Below, piece after piece: positions 1-5,954 of a stretch of DNA of 13,558 bases. The notes beneath the pieces are model-generated. The model saw nothing but the letters and a program-made list of their open reading frames with translations. It did not search any database and was not told the origin of the DNA. Both the position numbers and the translations under genes were made by a program. The stretch comes from Alphaproteobacteria bacterium (GTDB lineage Bacteria; Pseudomonadota; Alphaproteobacteria; Rhizobiales; Devosiaceae). The stretch covers positions 1-13,558 of the forward strand of contig JAHJOS010000036.1 of assembly GCA_018820005.1 (NCBI GenBank), given 5' to 3'. The first letter of the stretch is position 1, and every line of letters starts with the position of its first letter.

Positions 1-7
1 CCAGCCA

Positions 8-34
8 GGCGCATGGAGCGTAACGCCATGCGCC
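8..34. terminator. Perfect 9-bp hairpin at left edge, possible terminator
   Basis: The arms GGCGCATGG (8-16) and CCATGCGCC (26-34) are perfectly complementary around a 9-nt loop, 15 bases past the stop of the minus-strand hydrolase. On the plus strand a short CGTTTCCC follows; on the minus strand there is no T tract. It could terminate a plus-strand gene left of the window or mark the boundary between two convergent units. The stem is seen directly; the termination role is inferred. Confidence 0.4.
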
Positions 35-48
35 CGTTTCCCGGGTTC

Positions 49-960
49 TCAGCAGGCCGGTGAGGGTTTTTTCACCCATCGGGCGGCCATGGCGGCGATT
101 TCCGCCATCCGCGAGCTGCCGTCGGGCATCTTCATGCTGTGGTCGAGCGTGGGGAATTCCCAATAAGTCAGTGTGCAGCGGCCCTCGGCTGCGAAGGCGT
201 CGGCCGTGAGCCGAGCCGACGCAACGGGGCTGGAGGTATCGAGGTCTCCCTGGATCAGCAGGAACGGACTGCTGGTTTGCAGCATGAAGTCGACGGCCTT
301 GACGTCAACGATGTCAGCCCAGAACCGATAGGTTGACCCGGCGAAGAGCTCTGCGCTGTCTGGATTGGCGCGCGCTGCTGCAAATCCGGCATCAATTGTC
401 GGATGGCCCTCTGGCGGCACCGTACTCCGAACCATCTCACCAAACGGTGTGCCGGCGGCTGACGAGAGGATAATGGTGGCGACTGGGTTCAGTTCGGCCG
501 CGAGCATGGCGACAGCCAGACCACCTTCCGACCCACCGAACAGCAGCAGGTGATCGGCGGCCAGATCGGGATCGAGCTGCAATTGGCTCAGCACCGCCCG
601 ATAGTCCTCGATCCGCTGGGAAACCGTATAGCGCTGCACGAACGCGTCCGGACAGTCCGTATAGCCATGCGTGATGGCAGCGTCAGGAGTGACGCCGATT
701 TTTTCGACAACCAGGGCCGCATAGCGCGGGAAGGCTGCCCGCACCGTGGCAATCGAGGCATTGGTCGCGCCGGGCGCGCAGCCCGAGCCTTGGCTGAGCA
801 GCATGAGCCCCTCTGGTCGGCCGGACGGACGGTCGAGTGTATAGTGGATCAGGCTGCCGTCCGCGCGGGCCAGGGTTGCCACCTTAGGCGATGCGGAGCA
901 GGGCGCGGCCAGCAGGCCGGCCAAAATCAGGACGAGCGGCAGTATAGGTTGCGACACCAT
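49..960 (-). CDS. Exported alpha/beta hydrolase (serine esterase/peptidase-like)
   Basis: A 303-residue protein of the alpha/beta hydrolase fold, probably periplasmic. Residues 1-24 form a signal peptide: a hydrophobic core (PILPLVLILAGLLAA) followed by a CSAS cleavage region. Proline just before Cys21 argues against a lipobox. The nucleophile elbow is GGSEGG with Ser144. Asp239 or Asp241 (QGDLDTSSP) and His274 (LDHSM) complete a credible triad, and SQGSG near residue 56 could form the oxyanion loop. The ATG at 960 is chosen over an open reading frame reaching 1320 because GGAGG lies 8 bases before it and the signal peptide starts there; the extension is low-complexity shadow of the two upstream genes. 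It lies 53 bases downstream of the XRE regulator on the same strand and may be the third gene of that operon. The substrate cannot be told from sequence. Confidence 0.85.
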   Translation of the reverse strand: MVSQPILPLVLILAGLLAAPCSASPKVATLARADGSLIHYTLDRPSGRPEGLMLLSQGSGCAPGATNASIATVRAAFPRYAALVVEKIGVTPDAAITHGYTDCPDAFVQRYTVSQRIEDYRAVLSQLQLDPDLAADHLLLFGGSEGGLAVAMLAAELNPVATIILSSAAGTPFGEMVRSTVPPEGHPTIDAGFAAARANPDSAELFAGSTYRFWADIVDVKAVDFMLQTSSPFLLIQGDLDTSSPVASARLTADAFAAEGRCTLTYWEFPTLDHSMKMPDGSSRMAEIAAMAARWVKKPSPAC

Positions 961-1013
961 GTGGTGGCCTCCATCAATTGGAATTGGGAAGTGTATCGGT
1001 GCGGCGGACCAGT

Positions 1014-1235
1014 TCAGTCGGCGGCGACGGGCTCGGCGATATGTTCGAGAATGTCGCCGGGCTGGCAGCCCAGATAGCGGCAGATGGCGTCGAGCGTCTC
1101 GAACCTTATGCCCTTGACCTTGCCGCCCTTGAGCAGGCTGAGATTGGCCTCGGTAATGCCGATATATTCGGCCAGGTCTTTGGACTTGACGCCCCGTTGC
1201 GCCAGCACGACGGCCAGATTGATCCGGATTGCCAT
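1014..1235 (-). CDS. Small XRE-family regulator (YozG-like), partner of DUF2975 gene
   Basis: A 73-residue single-domain helix-turn-helix protein of the Cro/C1 type. The domain covers almost the whole length: MAIRINLAVVLAQRG, then recognition region around ITEANLSLLKGGK, then FETLDAICRYLGCQPGDIL, which is the signature of the YozG-like subfamily. Such proteins bind DNA as dimers and commonly sit beside a DUF2975 membrane protein, as here. The ATG at 1235 gives the usual MAI N-terminus. A GTG at 1244 in the same frame overlaps the TGA of the upstream gene (GTGA) and would add three residues; no clear ribosome site distinguishes them, so translation is probably coupled to the upstream gene. It is a good candidate to bind the palindrome at 1865-1885, which is an inference. 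Confidence 0.88.
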   Translation of the reverse strand: MAIRINLAVVLAQRGVKSKDLAEYIGITEANLSLLKGGKVKGIRFETLDAICRYLGCQPGDILEHIAEPVAAD

Positions 1236-1240
1236 GCCGG

Positions 1241-1828
1241 TCACACGAACTGGCTGTTTTCGTCGGCGACGATGGCGGCCTTTTCCATGGCCCAGGCCAG
1301 CGCAGCGATGGTGGCCGCAAACAGCGCCATCAGCAGCATGTCGCTATTGAGCGCCAGCGCGAGCTGGCGTTTGCCCGGTCCTGCGTTCCAGGTCAGCGCC
1401 AGCATCAGCAGCGTATAGCCCACCGGCTTGGCGAGGGCTGCGACAGCCATGCCCACGGCAAAGTCACGCAGCCCGGCGATCCCCCGGGGCGCAAATGGCC
1501 GGCCCTGGGCAAATTGACGAAAGCACACCCCCAGCCGCATCAACCCCCACGACAGTGGCAGTACCGTCAGCACGGTAATCAGCGCGGCGACGAGGCGCTG
1601 TACCGGGCCGAACGCGCCAATCACCTCGGGCGCCATGGCGATCTGGCGCCCGATGTCGGCCGCATCGGCCAGCCCCCAATAAAGCGCCACGCCCAGCGGC
1701 AGCAGTGCCGCTAGCGCAGCTGCTGCGGTGCCGGCGGTGTTGAACAGCAGCGCCGTCCGCGCCGCAATGGGAACGCTGAAGCCGGGCAGGGTGCTGGCAT
1801 GCAGGGGCGTGGCTTTGCTGTCGATCAT
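1241..1828 (-). CDS. DUF2975 family four-helix membrane protein
   Basis: A 195-residue integral inner-membrane protein of unknown biochemical role. Four hydrophobic segments are visible, at about residues 26-51, 78-98, 123-146 and 162-181. The loop after the second contains CFRQFAQGRPFAPRGIAGLR, resembling the conserved 'FxxGxxFxP' stretch of DUF2975. The start is taken as the ATG at 1828, eight bases after GAGGAG; a GTG one codon upstream (1831) is also possible. It overlaps the XRE gene start region and is almost certainly co-transcribed with it. DUF2975/HTH pairs are widespread, and the membrane protein is thought to relay or modulate the regulator, but the mechanism is not established. 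Nothing is broken in this copy. Confidence 0.85.
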   Translation of the reverse strand: MIDSKATPLHASTLPGFSVPIAARTALLFNTAGTAAAALAALLPLGVALYWGLADAADIGRQIAMAPEVIGAFGPVQRLVAALITVLTVLPLSWGLMRLGVCFRQFAQGRPFAPRGIAGLRDFAVGMAVAALAKPVGYTLLMLALTWNAGPGKRQLALALNSDMLLMALFAATIAALAWAMEKAAIVADENSQFV

Positions 1829-1851
1829 CACAAGGTCTCCTCAATGTCCGC

Positions 1852-1880
1852 AAGCTAGGTCAAATATTATTGTTTGACAA
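1852..1880 (-). promoter_or_regulatory. Candidate sigma70-type promoter for DUF2975/XRE operon
   Basis: Read on the minus strand there is TTGTCA (1875-1880), a 17-base spacer, and TAGCTT (1852-1857), 24 bases before the DUF2975 ATG. The -35 is good and the -10 is partial (T, A and final T match). The -35 overlaps the right arm of the palindrome at 1865-1885, so a repressor bound there would block it. Confidence 0.4.
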
Positions 1881-1885
1881 TAATA
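1865..1885. promoter_or_regulatory. Perfect 8-bp palindrome, likely operator in divergent region
   Basis: TATTATTG (1865-1872), a 5-base spacer TTTGA, and CAATAATA (1878-1885) form a perfect inverted repeat in the only markedly AT-rich stretch of the area. It lies between the DUF2975/XRE operon (minus) and the exported-protein gene at 1937 (plus), and overlaps the candidate -35 box of the former. The symmetry and 21-base length suit a dimeric HTH repressor; the XRE protein encoded at 1014-1235 is the obvious candidate, by inference. Confidence 0.5.
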
Positions 1886-1936
1886 AAATGCTGCAAAAGA
1901 ATGAGAGTGTATCGTGGAACAATAAGGACCTGTCCA

Positions 1937-2326
1937 ATGCGTGCCTCCTCACTCCTTCTCGCTGCCCTTGCCTTGCCGCTGACACTGCTCGGCGCGCCGG
2001 CCAGTCAGGCCGCCGCCACTACCAGCAAGGGCCAGATCTCGGTGGCCCAGGTCATCGAACTGGTCGACCGCGCCAAATCCGACCCTGCTGCCCGCATGAC
2101 GGTGATCGCCTATCTCGCCGGCGTTGGCGAAACCACGGGGATATTGATGGCAGAGGCCCAGCAGCGCGGCGCTACACCAATGTCCTGCAGCAGGAGCTTC
2201 ACCCTTGATGAGACTGTTGCAGCCACCGCTCTGACCGCTGCCGCCCCCGATCAGGCGCGCTGGACGGAAACCGCCGCCACGCCCATCGTCATTGCCGATC
2301 TGTTTGCTCGGGCCGGCTGCCGCTGA
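1937..2326 (+). CDS. Small exported protein, possible Rap1a/Tai-like fold
   Basis: A 129-residue protein with a clear signal peptide (MRASSLLLAALALPLTLLGAPASQAA, cut near residue 26). The mature part of about 100 residues is largely helical, with AYLAGVGETTGIL at 58-70 and two cysteines, Cys84 and Cys128, that could form a disulfide in the periplasm. The pattern 'YLAGV...C...(about 40 residues)...AGC-end' resembles the Rap1a/Tai domain, known from type VI immunity proteins but also found in many stand-alone secreted proteins. No effector gene is nearby, so an immunity role is not supported. The ATG at 1937 is preferred over an upstream in-frame ATG at 1874 because AAGGACC precedes it and the signal peptide begins there. 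It is divergent from the DUF2975 operon. Confidence 0.75.
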   Translation: MRASSLLLAALALPLTLLGAPASQAAATTSKGQISVAQVIELVDRAKSDPAARMTVIAYLAGVGETTGILMAEAQQRGATPMSCSRSFTLDETVAATALTAAAPDQARWTETAATPIVIADLFARAGCR

Positions 2327-2367
2327 GCCCCATCGGGCCAGACAGGCGCGTCGCCCGGTGGCGGGGT
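2327..2367. other. Convergent gap with GC-rich imperfect inverted repeat
   Basis: This 41-base gap separates two converging genes. CCCCATCGGGC near its left end can pair imperfectly with GCCCGGTGGCGGGG near its right end, with a bulge. There is no T tract on either strand, so a bidirectional terminator is possible but weakly supported. Confidence 0.25.
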
Positions 2368-2709
2368 CTAGCTGCCGCTGGGCGATAGCCGCACTAACAA
2401 AGCCAGTGCGTCGGGCGGCATCTCATGGCTGATGCGCCGGTACACCCGTCCATTGGGCGTGCGCCGCAACAGGTCGAGGTCGCATAACTCGCGACGCAGC
2501 AGGGCATAATCGTCATATTCATGCCAGTCGCGCAGCATGGCGCTGACCTCGGGCTCGCTCATCTGGCGATCCTCCGGCAGGTAAGACCACACCACCCAAA
2601 GCGCCAGCAATTGGTCGCTCCGCTTGCTCGGCCACCGCACCAACCGCCCCTCGCGGTCAAAGCAGCGCGCCACACGGTCCAGCTTTTTAGGGTCGACCGG
2701 CTCGGTCAT
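2368..2709 (-). CDS. DUF2087 domain protein
   Basis: A 113-residue soluble protein. Residues about 20-92 match the DUF2087 pattern: GRLVRWPSKRSDQLLALWVV, then the 'Y(L)-E-EV-L' helix (MSEPEVSAMLRDWHEYDDYA), then LRRELCDLDLLRRTPNGRVYRR, a winged-helix-like end. This family is often fused to, or encoded beside, regulators and acetyltransferases and is assumed to bind nucleic acid, but the function is not known. Its ATG overlaps the stop of the upstream acetyltransferase by four bases (ATGA), so it is the last gene of the repressor/AAC(6')/DUF2087 operon. The N-terminal 15 residues and the acidic/hydrophobic tail fall outside the domain. Confidence 0.82.
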   Translation of the reverse strand: MTEPVDPKKLDRVARCFDREGRLVRWPSKRSDQLLALWVVWSYLPEDRQMSEPEVSAMLRDWHEYDDYALLRRELCDLDLLRRTPNGRVYRRISHEMPPDALALLVRLSPSGS

Positions 2710-3155
2710 GGCGCCAGCAACTTGCGGAAAAAGACCACGCGCTGTGTTTCCTCAAAGCCAAGGGCGGTGTGCATGTCGTGGCTTTCGATATTTTTCAGCC
2801 CGGCATCCGACGCCAGTTCCTTCGCCCCCTGTGATTGCGCCCAGGCTTCTACGGCCGCAACCAGCAGTCGCGCCACCCCGCTGCGGCGATGCTGGGGATC
2901 GACATAGATCCCTTCCAGAAACGCCACCGGCGATGTCTTGCAGCCGTTGACATAGTCATGCCGCAGCGCCGCCTCGGCCAGCCCGGCGGCCACGCCGGTG
3001 TCCGTCCACGCGATAAAATTGGCCTTGTCATCAGCCGACGCCAGCATCTTTTCGATGTCCGCCCGATGCCACTCGGTCCCATGAGAAGGCCACAGCGCCT
3101 GGCGCAGGCTCGCCCAGTCGGCGATGTCGGCCGCTGTTGCTGATGCGATCTTCAT
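2706..3155 (-). CDS. aac(6'): AAC(6')-I-like aminoglycoside N-acetyltransferase (GNAT)
   Basis: A 149-residue GNAT enzyme expected to transfer acetyl from acetyl-CoA to the 6'-amino group of aminoglycosides in the cytoplasm. The sequence carries the marks of the chromosomal AAC(6')-I subfamily: LRQALWPSH (17-25), RHDYVNGCKTSPVAFLEGIY (65-84), the acetyl-CoA loop HRRSGVARLLV (89-99), the conserved ASDAGLKN (115-122) and LGFEETQRVVFFRK (132-145). Length is normal for the family (about 145-150). ATGA overlaps join it to the repressor upstream and the DUF2087 gene downstream. Whether it confers resistance at native expression cannot be told; in environmental bacteria such genes may be silent or serve other substrates. 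Family assignment is strong; exact substrate is inferred. Confidence 0.9.
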   Translation of the reverse strand: MKIASATAADIADWASLRQALWPSHGTEWHRADIEKMLASADDKANFIAWTDTGVAAGLAEAALRHDYVNGCKTSPVAFLEGIYVDPQHRRSGVARLLVAAVEAWAQSQGAKELASDAGLKNIESHDMHTALGFEETQRVVFFRKLLAP

Positions 3156-3796
3156 TGGCTGGCCCAGATGATGCGGGCGATCCAGTCGACCTGCGTGAGG
3201 TCCAGAATGCGCGGTTCATAGGCCGGATTGAGTGAATGCAGCTCGATTTGCCGCCCCGTCTGGCGGTAGAGGATCTTGGCCATCACCTCACCATCGCGGG
3301 TCTTGACCACGACCCTGTCACCCCGACGCACCTGTTCGGTGGGTGACACCACGATGCGGTCACCCTCGCGATAGAGCGGCTGCATGGAATCGCCCTGCAC
3401 TTCGAGCGCATAAATGCCGTTGTCCCCGGGCGAGGGCAGGGCAATCTCGTCCCAGCCTTGGCCAGCCGGAAAGCCCGCGCTGTCGAAAAAGCCGCCCGTG
3501 CCCGCCTGCGCCAGCCCCAGCAGCGGCACCGTGGGGTTGGCAGCGTGGTTCGTCCCCATCTGCAAAAACGCCCCTGAACCAGCCAGAAAAGCATCAAAGC
3601 TCTCCCCCGTGGCATCCAGGATCTTTGAAATGCTCTCGGTGGATGGCCAGCGCTCGCGCCCATCCTTGCTCACCCGTTTGGACACGTTGAACGCGGTGGC
3701 ATCGAGCCCCGCCAGCTTGGCCAGTGCCGAAACGGAATGGCCGTGACGGCGCGCCAGGGCGTCTATTCCATCCCAGATGGCGCGGTGTGACAGCAT
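3152..3796 (-). CDS. XRE/S24 LexA-like repressor with serine-lysine peptidase domain
   Basis: A 214-residue two-domain transcription factor. Residues 5-72 form a helix-turn-helix (SVSALAKLAGLDATAFNVSK) and 90-212 a LexA/UmuD-type S24 domain. The catalytic serine is in GDSMQP (Ser137) and the lysine in GEVMAK (Lys174), 37 residues apart, the same spacing as Ser119/Lys156 of E. coli LexA. An Ala98-Gly99 pair in LGLAQAGTGG sits where the self-cleavage site would be, 38 residues before the serine (34 in LexA). It is the first gene of the operon with AAC(6') and DUF2087, with ATGA overlap to the next gene, and so probably represses its own operon. Many alphaproteobacterial members of this family are also housekeeping regulators; inducibility by DNA damage is possible, not shown. 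Confidence 0.88.
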   Translation of the reverse strand: MLSHRAIWDGIDALARRHGHSVSALAKLAGLDATAFNVSKRVSKDGRERWPSTESISKILDATGESFDAFLAGSGAFLQMGTNHAANPTVPLLGLAQAGTGGFFDSAGFPAGQGWDEIALPSPGDNGIYALEVQGDSMQPLYREGDRIVVSPTEQVRRGDRVVVKTRDGEVMAKILYRQTGRQIELHSLNPAYEPRILDLTQVDWIARIIWASQ

Positions 3797-3847
3797 GCTG
3801 GACGTCCGAATTCAGGAAGTATGTCTTATGCGTGGAATTAAGTCCTA

Positions 3848-3876
3848 GGTATATCCCCGCTCCCGCACCCTGTAAA
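3848..3876 (-). promoter_or_regulatory. Sigma70-like promoter of the repressor/AAC(6')/DUF2087 operon
   Basis: On the minus strand TTTACA (3871-3876, five of six to TTGACA) and TATACC (3848-3853, four of six to TATAAT) are separated by exactly 17 bases, 52 bases before the repressor ATG. CCTAGG (3844-3849), a six-base palindrome, overlaps the -10. The AT-rich 5' leader between about 3797 and 3845 may hold the operator, but I see no convincing long palindrome there. Confidence 0.5.
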
Positions 3877-3917
3877 GGGCGCCACCTGACCATCTTCAAC
3901 CGAGCCATCGATTCTGG

Positions 3918-5291
3918 CTATCTCAGCAGCGTCTCCGCGCCGGCCGGCAGGCTCAGCCTGGCGCGCAGCCCGCCCAGCGGCGCGCGGGAAAAGCAGATCG
4001 TGCCGGCATTGAGCGTCACTATTTCCTCGGCGATGGCTAGGCCCAGCCCGGAACCGGCTGTGACCTCGTCGAGCCGCTTGCCCCGCTCGGCCAGCATATG
4101 CACCTGCGCTTCAGCCACGCCGGGGCCGTCATCGTCTATGGTGATCACGATGGTCTTGCCGGCGCTGGCGGCGGTGATGCTGATCTGCTCTTTGGCCCAT
4201 TTGGCGGCATTGTCCAGCAGCACGCCCAGCAGCTCAATCAGGTCGGCGGGGTCAAGGTCCAGCGTGAGATCGCCGGCTGCGTTCACCAGCCAGCGCCGCG
4301 CGCGTCCCGCCGGGGTTGCGCGCACAGCCGAGACAATCTGGTCGAGCGCCGGGCCCAGCGCCACGGCATAATGCTTTGAGCGGGATCGGTGGCGCAGTCG
4401 TGCCAGCGCCAGCTGATGGTCAATGGTCTCGGCCATCGATCGGCTCAGTCCCTCGATCGTATCGGCAATCTCGCCCTGCTTGTGCTGGCGCAGCTGCGCG
4501 GCCTGCAGGTTCAGCACGGTCAGCGAGGTCTTGAGTCCATGCGCCAGATCGGCCGCGCGGGCCCGCGCGAAGCCAATCGAGGCCTCCTGGCTGGCCAGCA
4601 GCGCGTTCACCTCATTGACCAGCGGCATGACCTCGAGGGGAAATGTCCCGCCCAGCGTCTTGCGCCGGCCCGAATTGATCTCGCCCACCCCGCGCCTTAT
4701 CGCCGCCAGTGGCCGCAGCCCAACGCTGACCTGCACCCAGCTGGCCACCACCAGCATGATCCCCAGAAGCCCCAGCCCGCTCAGCAGGTCCTGCCGAAAC
4801 TTGGCGATGGCGATGTCGAGCGCGCCCCGATCCTCGGCCACGATCAGGTCGAGCACGCGTGTGCCATTGCCAGCTTCAAACTGCAGGCGCTGGATGCGGG
4901 CCAGCGCCGGCGTCCCCTCGGGATCGATCAGCGCGGTCTCAAGCGGCTGGCCAGGCACCAATGGCGGGTTGCCGATGTCGAGCGTGCTGTCCCATACCGA
5001 GCGTGACCACAGCACCGGTGCGCCCTGCGGATCATTGATCTGCCAATAGAGCTCGCCATAGGGGCGCAGATAGCGCGGGTCGGGCATGGGCTGGCTCAGG
5101 CTCACCGTTTCGCCCTCGATGCGCACCAGCGCCACCAGCCGGTTCATTTCGTCGCGCAACCCGCTGGCCAGGTCCTTTTCGATATGAGTGGCAAACAGCG
5201 CTGAAATGCCAAGCCCGGCCAGCGCCAGCGCCATGGTGATCGAGATCGCCGAGGCTGCCAGCAGGCGAACGCGCAGCGCCATCAGTCTCAT
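3918..5291 (-). CDS. Sensor histidine kinase (PhoQ/FeuQ-like)
   Basis: A 457-residue inner-membrane two-component sensor. The first membrane helix is at about 10-34, a periplasmic sensor domain of about 130 residues follows (35-167), the second helix is at 168-190, then a HAMP-like linker. The dimerisation/phosphoacceptor motif is DLAHGLKTSL with His251; the usual proline after the lysine-threonine is serine here. The ATP domain has the N box LLDNAAKWA (Asn361), G1 DDDGPGV (385-391) and G2 GSGLGL (413-418). Length and the 'LAHGLKT' box match the PhoQ/FeuQ group of proteobacterial kinases. Its ATG overlaps the response-regulator stop by four bases. Signal unknown; the neighbouring acidic secreted proteins suggest cations or envelope state, by inference. 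A start at Met4 is equally possible. Confidence 0.93.
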   Translation of the reverse strand: MRLMALRVRLLAASAISITMALALAGLGISALFATHIEKDLASGLRDEMNRLVALVRIEGETVSLSQPMPDPRYLRPYGELYWQINDPQGAPVLWSRSVWDSTLDIGNPPLVPGQPLETALIDPEGTPALARIQRLQFEAGNGTRVLDLIVAEDRGALDIAIAKFRQDLLSGLGLLGIMLVVASWVQVSVGLRPLAAIRRGVGEINSGRRKTLGGTFPLEVMPLVNEVNALLASQEASIGFARARAADLAHGLKTSLTVLNLQAAQLRQHKQGEIADTIEGLSRSMAETIDHQLALARLRHRSRSKHYAVALGPALDQIVSAVRATPAGRARRWLVNAAGDLTLDLDPADLIELLGVLLDNAAKWAKEQISITAASAGKTIVITIDDDGPGVAEAQVHMLAERGKRLDEVTAGSGLGLAIAEEIVTLNAGTICFSRAPLGGLRARLSLPAGAETLLR

Positions 5292-5953
5292 GCCGCATCC
5301 GCCGCGATCAGATAGCCAAAGCCGCGCCGGGTTTCGATCGCCTGCGTGTCCAGCTTCTTGCGCACCCGGCCGATCAGCACTTCGATCGAATTGGAATCGC
5401 GGTCAAAGTCCTGATGGTAGAGGTGCTCGACCAGCTCCTCCTGCGTCACGACCCGCCCCTGATGGTGCATCAGATAGGCGACCAGGCGATATTCCTGCGG
5501 CGATAGTGCAATAGGGCGCCCGCCCAGGCTGAGCCGCATCTGGCGGGTATCGAGCGCCAGATCGCCCGCGACGATGACAGCGGCTGCCTGTCCCGCCGCC
5601 CGCCGGACCAGCGCGCGCACCCGGGCCACCAGCTCCTCGATCTGAAACGGCTTGGTCAGGTAGTCGTCGGCGCCGGCATCAATGCCTTCCCCCCGCTCCT
5701 GCCAGCTGCCGCGCGCCGTCAGGATCAACACAGGGGTCGCCACGCCGCTCCGGCGCCAGCGCTTGAGCAGCGTCAGCCCGTCCAGCGTCGGCAGGCCCAG
5801 ATCGAGCACAATGGCGTCATAGCCTTCGGTCTCGCCGCGATAGCAGCCGATTTCGCCATCTGCTTCCCGGTCGGCCACAAAGCCGGCCAATGTCAGGGCC
5901 TCGGCGATCCGGGCGCCAATCACGGCATCGTCTTCCAGCACCAGAACCCGCAT
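5288..5953 (-). CDS. OmpR/PhoB-family response regulator
   Basis: A 221-residue DNA-binding response regulator, the partner of the adjacent kinase. The receiver domain (1-117) has the acid pair Glu8/Asp9, phosphoacceptor Asp51 (IVLDLGLP), Thr79 and Lys101 (LTKPF). The winged-helix output domain covers about 127-216, with SPQEYRLVAYLMHHQGRVV and the recognition helix SIEVLIGRVRKKLD, ending RRGFGYLI. The ATG at 5953 gives the canonical MRVLVLEDD start; the reading frame stays open upstream to 6322, but that part is an out-of-frame shadow of the PepSY gene. It begins one base after the PepSY stop (TGAGATG). It likely binds the 11-bp-period direct repeat at 6394-6411 in its own promoter region. 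Confidence 0.95.
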   Translation of the reverse strand: MRVLVLEDDAVIGARIAEALTLAGFVADREADGEIGCYRGETEGYDAIVLDLGLPTLDGLTLLKRWRRSGVATPVLILTARGSWQERGEGIDAGADDYLTKPFQIEELVARVRALVRRAAGQAAAVIVAGDLALDTRQMRLSLGGRPIALSPQEYRLVAYLMHHQGRVVTQEELVEHLYHQDFDRDSNSIEVLIGRVRKKLDTQAIETRRGFGYLIAADAA

Positions 5954-5954
5954 C

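Noticed and set aside
49..960. Hydrolase as a lipoprotein through LAAPC
   Set aside because: Proline directly before the cysteine does not fit the lipobox; a standard signal peptide is more likely.
975..986. CAATTGGAATTG palindrome before the hydrolase
   Set aside because: The arms are only five bases and it sits close to the ribosome site; too short to call an operator.
49..1320. Extended 423-residue version of the alpha/beta hydrolase
   Set aside because: The first 120 residues are Arg/Gly/Ser-rich shadow sequence over the XRE and DUF2975 genes; a ribosome site and signal peptide start at 960.
1874..1902. TTGACA on the plus strand as a promoter for the gene at 1937
   Set aside because: The -35 is perfect, but at 17 bases spacing the -10 is AAGAAT, so I could not support a full promoter.
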